Of a DNA stretch of 64,000 nt, positions 52,001 through 62,600 are shown one piece after another (position 1 is the stretch's first letter; every line of letters begins with the position of its first letter). The position numbers and the translations under genes were made by a program. The stretch is taken from positions 35,036,750-35,100,749 of the forward strand of contig OX453273.1 of the NCBI GenBank assembly GCA_949710005.1, written 5' to 3'. Below the pieces are notes generated by a model. That model was not told the origin of the DNA. It saw only the letters and a program-made list of their open reading frames with translations, and searched no databases. This DNA is from Ricordea florida. Taxonomy: Eukaryota; Cnidaria; Anthozoa; Corallimorpharia; Ricordeidae.

Positions 52001-55000
52001 CCGGGATAAAAATGGACTTATTTGAGATAAATGGGCTATCAATGAAGGTTCATTCTAATGTAGCTATTTTGTTCATCGATCTTTTGCCCCGAATATATTT
52101 AACCTAAAAGACTCAAAAAATTGCGATTAGATTTCCGCCATCTTGGAAGATTTTTGAGCCGCGTTACATCGGCCAGCAGTTGCCTGTGACGTCAGATCGT
52201 CAAACGCTTTAGCGTCGCTTTAGCGGGAGTTTTGTAAACAACTTCGCTTTGGCCAAGACATCTTCGTATTTTCTCACTTTCGAATTCGCTTGTTACTGTT
52301 ATTTTACAAAACGCTAGACAGTTAGCTCTAGTTAATATGGTTAACTGTTGTGTTCCTGGGTGTGTGAATTATTCAGCCAAAAGTAATGGCATTAGTTACC
52401 ATAAGATCCCACAGGATAATCAGCGCCGTAAAGCATGGCTTCAAAGAATCAGGCGGGCCAATATGCCTCCGCTTGAAAACAGTTATGTATGCAGTGAGCA
52501 CTTCTCAAAGGACAGTTTTGAGGTAAACCTTCGTGCTGAGGTCACTGGGCAAAAGTACAAACGGCGATTGAAGGAGGATGCTGTGCCATCAGAGTTTAGC
52601 TTTTGTCCAGCTGCAAAGCAGCAGCGGCTGTCGAGCGAAAATCGGCGCAGACGTCGAAGCCATCAAGAAGTTAGTGTTGTTCATTTGCTTGAACTGAAAT
52701 TTTAATCCCAGTTAAGTAACTATTCAGTATATAATTCAGAAACTCGAGACGTCCACGCTATTTGTTCAATATATCTAAGTTTACGCAAATAAAGATGATG
52801 TAAATTATGACTTTTTCACTCATCTTCCGGAAGCGCGGTTTTAAAAGCTCGTCTCACACGAAATTATCCCACTATCTTACCATACAAATAGTATCACGAA
52901 GAACCTTCACTAATTGTGTTGTTACTAACTCCGGTGAAAAATTTATTAAGGCATCATGCGTCGATAGCATTACTGCATTGCACCCATATTTCTGTTCAGT
53001 TCAGGGCCTTGAAGTCTTAGTGGGTCTCGCGTTTTGCAACTGTAAGCGCGCAATGTGAACTCCTCATTACATATCAAGTGGAAATAAGAACTGCAAAATT
53101 CAAAGTATAGCAACAGCAGGCTCCTTTTTCAAAAGATACCTTTGGAAAACAACACTACAGTACTTATAACTTCTAAAATTGCAAATTATGATGTTATTCA
53201 TCGGCATAACGAAAGCCTTCAAATACAAAGTCTTCCTCTTGACCTGGGGGAGGGAAAAATTCCGGATGCACATAACTGCACAGGCCGGAAGAACAACTCG
53301 AATTTCTTTCCCCAAAATACCCCAACACCATCGAGTGAACTGCCTATATGCTACGTGCCGGAAAAGCTTGTCTTCTCGACCTTCGTAGGCAACTTTATAC
53401 TGCTGTTTGTACTGGTACCAGGCAACTTGCAATACCCATCTATTTAAGCAAACTACATGAAACCCGGGATGTTGTGTGATACATTGGGGTGGGTCTTCAC
53501 ATTCACCGCTAGTAACAGCTTCGATGTTTTTGTTTTGTACCGCCTCTATTTCTCGGCAGCATACGCAAGCTTCCGCTCTTCCCATGACCTGACAATTGCC
53601 ACAGGTACACCTATTTTGTGACGAGGTAAATAAAACTGCCTTACGATCGGTTAAGTTTAGTAAAAAATAAGCTTGTACATGAATAATATCTGCTGCGAAA
53701 TGAAATGTAAATAAACTAATTTCCGACACATTGCATTCTATTTTCACTCAAGTTTTAATGGTTGCATAAAACCCAAATACAAAGAAAAGAACATCACTCA
53801 TTATCTCCGATTTCCTTTATTGAACTAAGGAATATCAGATTATTCAACGCAGCTTTAATAATCCTTACTCAGTTGCGGCTGATGACAATTTAACGCGAAC
53901 AGCTGAAGATCGGTAAACAAACATTTCAATGCACAAAATGGAAGTTTCTCAATTAGTTCAACAAACATTTCACAGACATAAAACACTCTCGATTGCAGTG
54001 TTAACCTTATATGTCAAGAGAAGGGTAATCGACGGCCAACGAAAAATCTTGCGCTAGTCAAAATCATACAAGACTTCGTCTACGTACCAGTCTTCTGAAT
54101 TTTCCAAACGAAGGTTTCTGTCATCGTCCCGATCACTATCTTCTTCGCCAGAAGAGCTTTGAGCTTCATTCGCTGCAATACGCGGTTCGAATCGATACAG
54201 CTGAATCCCACAGCTTTCGGCTTGGGTTTCTTCGAAATTATGGGAAGCTGAGCCAGTGTCGGAAGACGAAGAAGACATAATTTTAGCGAAGGCGTGCTGT
54301 TTTTTAAAGTACACAGCTAGAAGGACGCGCAAAGCTCTGACGATCTGACGTCATTCGCCATCCGCTGACCGATTTGTGAACATCCGATCAACATCAAAGA
54401 TGGCGGATTTCTAAACGAATTTCAAGCTCACTTCAACATGTAAATTCTGAGGTATCTTGTGCAATTTTACCTAAAAACTAAAAGAATTCAAAAGGAAAAT
54501 AGTAGGCCTTTTACATGAAAAAAGTCGATTTTTATCCCGGTGTTCCCCTTTAAAAAAACTAAGCTTTGATTAATACACCCAATCTCTGTGAGTTACAGTG
54601 AAATGCAAATTTAGCCATTTGGTCTACTTACGGATCTTTCAGTCGCTCGTTTAGCTTGGGTAGACCCATGTATTCAGCCAGCTCTTGGAACAAGATTTTG
54701 ATAAAAACACGACTAACAAAGAACATTAAGCAACATATCAGTTAGGAGTTCAAAAGAAATTAATAAGCTCAGTGAAAACTGGGACAGCATGGAAAAGTGG
54801 GATAATTGTAATTATTACATGGATAATAGTGTTTTACTGGAAGCTAAAACACTCGTATTTTCCATATTTTCACTCAGCGAAGATATGAAAAAGTTATGTA
54901 CCAAATGTCCCGGATGTAGGCGCGCGTCCCAACAAAATTTTCCCGCTAGTTTCTTGTCCATATCGTAAAAAGAACATTACACAATGGCTTGAAGAAATAA

Positions 55001-58000
55001 ATTTTATTTTCGAGTGGTGAAAACAACATTTCACTCGCTTGCTGCGCTCGCTCGTAAAATATTGTTTTCACCACTCGAAAATAAAATCCATATCTTTGCG
55101 CAATAGTTCAACAATGTATTCCAGAACGACACAATACAACACAATGCATTTCGATACAATGCTATGCATAAATTTGTCAGAGTATACCCTAACTACGTTT
55201 CAATAAAAACGCAAAAAAAAAGAACTTGGCCAATTCGCAGCCATCTTGATCTCATGTTTGGTCAATAACGCATATATCTTGACCTCATGCTTGGTCAATA
55301 ACGCATATATCTTGGCCTCACACTTGGTCAATAACGCATTTATCTTGACCTCATGCTTGGTCAAAGCACAGCAGCGCTTACCCACTTTCCCTTCGGAACG
55401 ATGCCACTTGATTTACAACGCGGTAATTGTGGAATAAATCTTATTAGCGAAAAAGCAACACAATAAATAGGAGTGGGAAGATACAACCGCGTTGTAAACA
55501 AGATTACGAAACGTGTCCAACCCGATTGACCAGAATTGTAGCTGGCTTAGTAAAGTCACCTTGAAGATGTGGTGTCATCTTCGTTTAACTTGATACAGGC
55601 CAGGACCTACAACATAACACAGAACAATGAAACGAGGGCGTTTTAGATTGACATCAAACTATGTTTCATGTGGCTTACAGAAGGTATAATCAAAGCCTTT
55701 GTTGATTTTCTTAAAACCTGAACCAGGGGTGCGTTTCTCGAAAAACCCGCTGCCTTACCGTGGCCGGTAAGTTTTAATGATCACAATGTTTACAACAGGG
55801 ATTACAATTTTGTTGCTTTTCAAGGTCAAGCAACACAATTCTGTCTTAAGTTTACAACGTGCCTGCTTTGTTTACTAAGAACTAGCAAAACATTCGTTAG
55901 ACTCCAACCTAATATCGCCCTCGGCATCGGGCCTGTTAAGCCAGCGGATCTTAGAGAAATGAGCATGCGTTCAACTATTTCATCAATCAAAATAGTCCAA
56001 TGAACAGGGTTTTCATTTGGTATCGGAGTTCGGAGAATTCTCCGGCAACAATAAAGAATTCTCCGGCCAAATTTAGCTGGCCTGAACTAATCTTAAATTT
56101 AGACATGGAGCGGTTTCAGAATATTCTCCTGTTACTTTACACAATTCTCCTGCTACTTCAATTCTTATTGAAAATCCTGAATGAACCAATCAGAACTCAG
56201 CAAATACATGACGTCAGTACTAAGGGCGGGATAGCGCGGCGCCTAGGTGGCGATTAGCTTTACTTCAACTCGGTTATTTCCGCGCGAAAATCTCAAAACC
56301 CATAAAACAATTTAAGAAGTCTTTGATAGGCTACGGATATATATTATGTTCTTATTTGTTACTCTGGGGACACGTTTACGCCAAACTACATTTACTGAGA
56401 TTCCCACCTTTTTGTACCAAACTTACCGTCCAGGGAATGGCGTCTGTGAAAAGCAGATGAGCAAAGAATTTGGCGACGTTTCTGAGTTTGTTCGTCTCAA
56501 GGCGATGGATTGTCTCGTACTAAAAACATCATACAAAAGAAATAAGATAAATGATTTAACAGACGTCCACGTCACTCAAACGAAAACAATAAGCCGTGCT
56601 TTCTTGTTTCTTGCGCTTCTGTTTTATGTTGTAGGTTGTTTTTGTACCTTGTGGGGTTCTTCTTTTCTCATTGCCGGCTGAGTGTGACCATTTCTGTAAA
56701 GCTACTGGCAGCTCCATACAGTGGTTCTGTTTATTTTACTACACAGTATGGTTCTAACTTTTTCATCTTTGGATCAAACCACACTTTGTGAAAATTCTCT
56801 GGATAACTTCTGAACAGTGCTATACTGTGGTACTGTTTGTTTTACTACACAGTGTGGTTCTAACGTTTTCATCTTTGGATCAAACAATGCAGTGTGGCCA
56901 TTCTTTGTAAAGCTACTGAATAATACCGTACTGTGGTACTGTTTGTTTTACTACACAGTGTTGTTCTAACTTTTTCATCTGTGGATCAAACCATGCAGTG
57001 TGACCATTCTTTGTAAAGCTACTGAACAGTACTGTATTGTGGTACTGTTTGTCTTACTATACAGTGTTGTTCTAACTTTTTCATTTGTGGATCAAACCAT
57101 GCAGTGTGACAATTATTTGTAAAGCTACTCAACAGGACTGTACTGTGGTACTGTTTGTTTTACAATACAGTGTGGTCCAGTCATCTGTGGCTCCTAACAA
57201 ACGGTGCGATCATTCTGAGGCTTTCGAAAGTTACTGAACATTTGTATATCATAGCGATAAGAAGGAAGGTTTTCTTCTAGTGTCACAAAGGCTACCTATA
57301 AGCAAAACTGAGACATTTAGTATGGCTAAGAACTTTGAAACATTTCACTCCCAAAGGTGATAAACCAGTAACTTCTTGTTACAACATTTATTACAGAGAA
57401 ACAGACCGATAACAAAAATTGAAAAAGGCCTTAAATCGAAGAAACACCACATTCTCGCCACTAACATATAAGTGCATGATACTCACAAAAGAGAATTACT
57501 ATTCAGATATTGGAAGCAAAACGGTTACGTCCAAATACAAACCTGTTCACCAAACAACTTGATGTATTCTTCCATGTACACTTTATTAATTTGACAAAAT
57601 CTCTGAATAAAATGAGACAATAACAGTTAGAACATCTGGAAAGAAGGGAACAATGTTAGTTAAGTCTGCACTCATTCCTAAGTCGAGGGAAGATACTGCG
57701 ACGAAACGAAACTATAAGTGGTCCTTGTGATATCCCAGCGTACGAGAAATACGACTTAAGAGACAGCTATACTTCTTTTACTATATATTGGGATAATCAA
57801 ACGAATTGATAAAGTGAGTTATATCACCGTAAGGTAAAAGGGAGGTGCTGACGTTTCGTGCGTTAGTACTTCGTCGGAGCGAATTTAAACTACTTTTACT
57901 TTCATCACGTTCAAACAAGTCTGTACTAAAAATTCTTCACTGTTACCGAAGTGTATTTTAATTCTTTCACGCCTGACTTCATCAGTAACGATTAGGAACC

Positions 58001-59629
58001 GACAAGAATGTATTACCAACAACATAAACTGACAAAACTAACATAAAACCTAACAGCACTACAATATAAAACTTTCTTAGAAGAAATACTACTCGGTCCT
58101 TTGGTGTGAAAAAATAAACTATAGTTCCCTCAGTTTACAAGCTAAAGTCTAGGCTGATTTAACACTTACCTGAGCTAAAAGACCGAAGAACTTCTCATAA
58201 GACCTTTGCTGCGCACAACAATCAACAACCATAGTGCAAAACTCCGGCTGAAAATCACAGAAACAGCAGTTAATACTACAGTACACAAATCAGCAGTGTA
58301 TTCAAGGAGAGCCGGCTTAAGATGTGTAAAGAGACATAAGCTTTCTTTATTTTTTTCTCAAGCATCGGAATCCTAAATCCTCGAATTTGATTGGCTAATC
58401 TCGCGGGCGTGACCGGTCCAGCTTTTTACGATACGGCCCACGGGCCGGATTTTTTCCCCCGCTGTAGCGATTACGACTCTCTTTTCCCACTTTAAAAAGA
58501 AGATATCCAAAAAAATAAATAAGTTATTTCCAGGACTAGATCGGTCCGTATGGGAAAAACCTGTGCCCTTGGTTCTGAGTGCGGCCCTCGGTCTTTGGCC
58601 GTACTCAAGACCTCGGGCACAGTTTTTTCCCTTACGGACCTCCCGCCCGGTAAATAACATATATAAACTTACCATCTGTTCAGGCTTTATTTGCATTTTG
58701 AGAAGTTTGTGCGCGCACTCTTCGAAGTCCAAACTGGAATGAGGAAGAAACAGCACATAAATGAATTGAAAAAGAAGAAGAAGAAGAAAAAAAAAAACAT
58801 TTGTGGTAAACATCATGCAAGGAATATGGACTACAAGAAATCAACTTGATATGAGTTCAACGCTGTATTGACGATAATCGTAAGTTTCATGACTTCTTAC
58901 ACGCTGAGGACAGTTGGCCATCGGCTTAAAAGGATTTTTTGCTCTAGTTTAAGCTAACAGGAAATTCCGAACGCTTAGCCAGTACACTGTATTTAGGTTT
59001 TCTTTGCTGATTGGGAACATTGTGAGTAATGGAAATCATACGTTTTCCAGTTCAATTTGTGATTCATTTGTAATGCACCAGTTGAAAAAGCTCAAAATGC
59101 ACGAGCCGCTTTCAGCATGTGCAATTTGAACTTTTTGAAAAACTCACGAGTACAAATAAATTACAAATTGAACGAGAAGGCCCTATGATTACCTATTAAT
59201 AACAATTAATGAATTAATTGATTCGTAATTTGCACTGGCATTAGACTTTTTACCCTGGTCTTACAATTGAAATGCACTGCACTTGGCCAACACAATCAAG
59301 CAAATTGTTCATGTATATTTTTAACATAGATTACACAAAAGCAACTTAAACTCGTTAAAGACTCTTAACTGGAGGGATGCTAACTTGTTCGCCAAATACA
59401 AGCGTGGCAGAAGTCTCGCCGCCTAAATCCTCTCACTCCCATGATTGGAGTAGTAATTCTCCATAGCAAGAGCTATACTTTTCCTTATAAATCTGGAGAA
59501 TTAGGTATTAGATCAATTCGTAAGTGATCCATGGGTTGAAAGTAAATTAAACTCTCATTTGTTTGCATGAAAAAGGATGATACTGTAAGGAGCTGTACGG
59601 AGAAATGCGTATTGATCATGTGTGTGTGT

Positions 59630-59660
<31 letters not shown>

Positions 59661-62600
59661 TGGGGTGAGCCGTTAAAGCGGATCCTACTGAAAAGCGTAC
59701 AACCTATAATATCACACTTTAAGACTGACTAATCCTACAGTCCCCAGCGCTTGAGGAATGAAACAAGATTTCCTCTGGGAACGACTGAGGAAGCAAGCTG
59801 TGCACAAAGAATACCCGAAATCGAAAAAAAGAACGAGGTTGTAGTAACAGTTACCTGGACTGAATGGTGAGGTATATAGCTCTTCTCAAAGCCACAAGGT
59901 TTGTTTCAGTATGGTCTATGATTTCCATTTTCTCTTCTGTTGAAATATAAGTAATGAACATGTAACATTAACATGCATGAGTATGTCAACCTGTTTATTG
60001 GGTCTTATGTTTAAACACAATTATAGCTTCTGGTTTAAAAAACAGCTTTAGGAAATTTTTGGTAATTTTTATGCCATCTTCGAAAAATTGTAATTGAGGA
60101 GGCCTAATTAACATAAGCTCTATAGTTTCTTTCAGGCCTCCTCGCCATTTCTTCCTACATTTTTTTGGGCATTTCTTTGTAATTATTGCAATCGTGTGGC
60201 AAATAAATAAATACAAAAACAAATATTTTCACAGTCAAAAAGTATTTGATGGTTTCAGAAAATGTTTTAGTATTTTCCTCCTGGGGATAAAATAGGTATC
60301 TTACAAACTGGTCAGCACAGTTAAAATCTTATATTTTTCACGCACATTTATGGCCTGCACGCTTCACGCTTGGACTTTTAAGCCCAATGGACAAAAAACT
60401 CGGTCCATCACTAACGGCACGGCCGTGAAACTTTGTTGGCAAGAGGTATGTATAAAGTTTATTTTAAAATCGCGAGTCATCAAACCTAATGCAAACTAAA
60501 CTGTACCTTGGTTTTCTTCTTCGTCTTCATCGTCATCGTCGTCATCTTCATCTTCCTCATCGTCTGAGGACTCGCCAGAATCACCTTCGCCCAGAATATC
60601 TAATCAACAATCATAAAAAACCTCTTGGTTAGCTCAACTTTCACTATGAAGATCTAAGTAAGAATTCTCATTAGAGAGTCTCATACACTTGTTTATTTGT
60701 TACTTTAGAGAATTCGATCCTAGACCAACTCAAGATCCTCAAGTTGACCAATTGATAACTTTTCCTCCCTCCTTTCCTAAACAATGTATCGATATTACCA
60801 AGAGAAGTTACATCTTGATCACTCATAGGAGAGAGGATTACATAACCTGATGATCCAGCTGCCACAGGCTATGGTGGTGACCTGGACCAGTAAAAGAAAG
60901 GGGAAGGGGGGGGGGGGGGGGAGAATAGGGGAGCAGCAGAATTTGAGGAGAAAATCTGTAGCCACCATACACGGTTCTTGCTCCGAAGCAGGTTTTCTTA
61001 AAATACCCACCTTTTCTGATTTCCTTGTACTTGTCTTCATTCTCCAAAAAATCAGGATCGACCTTGAAGATGTCTGCAGAAAAGGAGCAGATATTAACCA
61101 CTAACACACAACACACATTGTGTAAAATTAACAGCTTTGTATAGCAAAAACCCAATTTGCTTTTAGTTGTATATGTAAGGTGGAAAAAAACCCACAGAGA
61201 AACTTGCAGGTTTTTGCATAATAGATCCCACTTCGTATCAAATTCTACTCGTAAGGAGGACATACCCACTGTCAAATTAAAAGATTTTTGTTTCGTAAAA
61301 ACACAAAATTTTCTTGTTTAATTGTACATATAACGTGAAAAAACCGACGATAAAATCCAAATAGTAAATACCCCAGTCGTATTTAATTTATTTACAAGCA
61401 ATTTTATAAATTAATGTATTGAAAATATAATAATTATAACGATATCTCTTAAAAATTACGCGTCGACATGTAAAGCAACTTTCGACGCTGTCTTACTTAG
61501 AAGTTCCTCTCCATTGCCAGCTTCTTCCAGTCTCAACAAATGTGTTATCTGATCTTCTTCTTCCACAAGATCAAGTTCTTGGATAACTGCAGGGTGATCC
61601 TAAAAACAACCAAGGCCATGTGTATAAAGAGCACTCCGTTACTCTGTTTACTTGTATCGCTTACTAAGAGGCAAACCAATTGCAACATAATCTTCATCAA
61701 CAGTCGGATGTGAACAACTTGGTGCTGTCATACATGAAGATCTCAATGGGGTGATGACTTTTACGGCTAACAGTTGATATTTTTGACTGTTCTACGGCTA
61801 ACGGTTAATATTTTTAAGGCTAACGGCTAAAATTTTTCAATATTTACGCCTAACGGCTAATTTTTTTGCCCGTTTTACGGCTAACGGTTAACCCCATTGA
61901 GACCCTCATACATATCCTAAGATTCTTGCGTACTCGGGTCAGGAGCTTTGAGGTATGTGAGGGATTCAGTACATAATTATTATAGTGAAATACGTCTAGC
62001 AATATAAATGCCACACAAACGTTGGAAAAAGGGATTAACTCTGAGCGTAACTTAAATCTACAAGCCACTTCTTGTGATTCCCATTGAGCGCTGGGAATAA
62101 AACCACGTGGAAAAGTAAAATTTCTTTGATCTCGATGGCAATACAACCTCGTTCCAAGGGTCTCTCCTTTTCCCGCCCCTTGGAGCGGGAGGAAGAGAGA
62201 CCCTGGGAACGAGGTGGATGGCAATTGAGATCCACAAATTCCCGAACAGAGGAATCGTTGAAACCCGACTGAGCTACGAGGTCAGATGGAAGAGAGCCGT
62301 GGTTGACGATGGTGCTTACTCGCGGCGGAGAGAGTTAAGGGTACATATGTGTGCTACAAAAGTTCGTCCCGTAGCACCACACACATATCATACAATATTT
62401 TGACGAAACAGAGAATTCTAATTCTCTGAACGTAAATTCTATTGGCCATGTCTACAGTTCTACTCAAAGCGTTCCGCTTAACTATATGGTTAAAAAAACA
62501 GTCACTTAGCCTCCAAGATTTTAAACTACTTACCATCTATACAGTATTTTCATTTCGTTGCAGAGGTCTTAGGGATTATTATAACATTGAATTACAGTAC

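Larger units (their letters stand above)
51992..54549. mobile_element. TTAA transposon with THAP gene and P2X7-C-like gene
   Basis: 2,558 bp, TIRs AGGGGAAC[T/A]CCGGGATAAAAAT and mirrored end, flanked by TTAA (51988-51991 and 54550-54553). A THAP gene reads inward from the left and a P2X7-C-terminal-like gene reads inward from the right. TTAA target and THAP fit Kolobok-type or related transposons. No DDE catalytic domain was recognised, so it is either internally deleted or uses an unusual protein. Inserted in a CWC22 intron. Confidence 0.85.

Noticed and set aside
58373-58816. 147-codon minus-strand frame around the CWC22 exon at 58673
   Set aside because: Only the 61-bp exon portion is real; the rest is intron and a hairpin MITE read through by chance.
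60838-61275. 145-codon minus-strand frame with Pro run
   Set aside because: It contains the CWC22 exon 61011-61073 flanked by intron and a simple G/C run; only the exon is supported.
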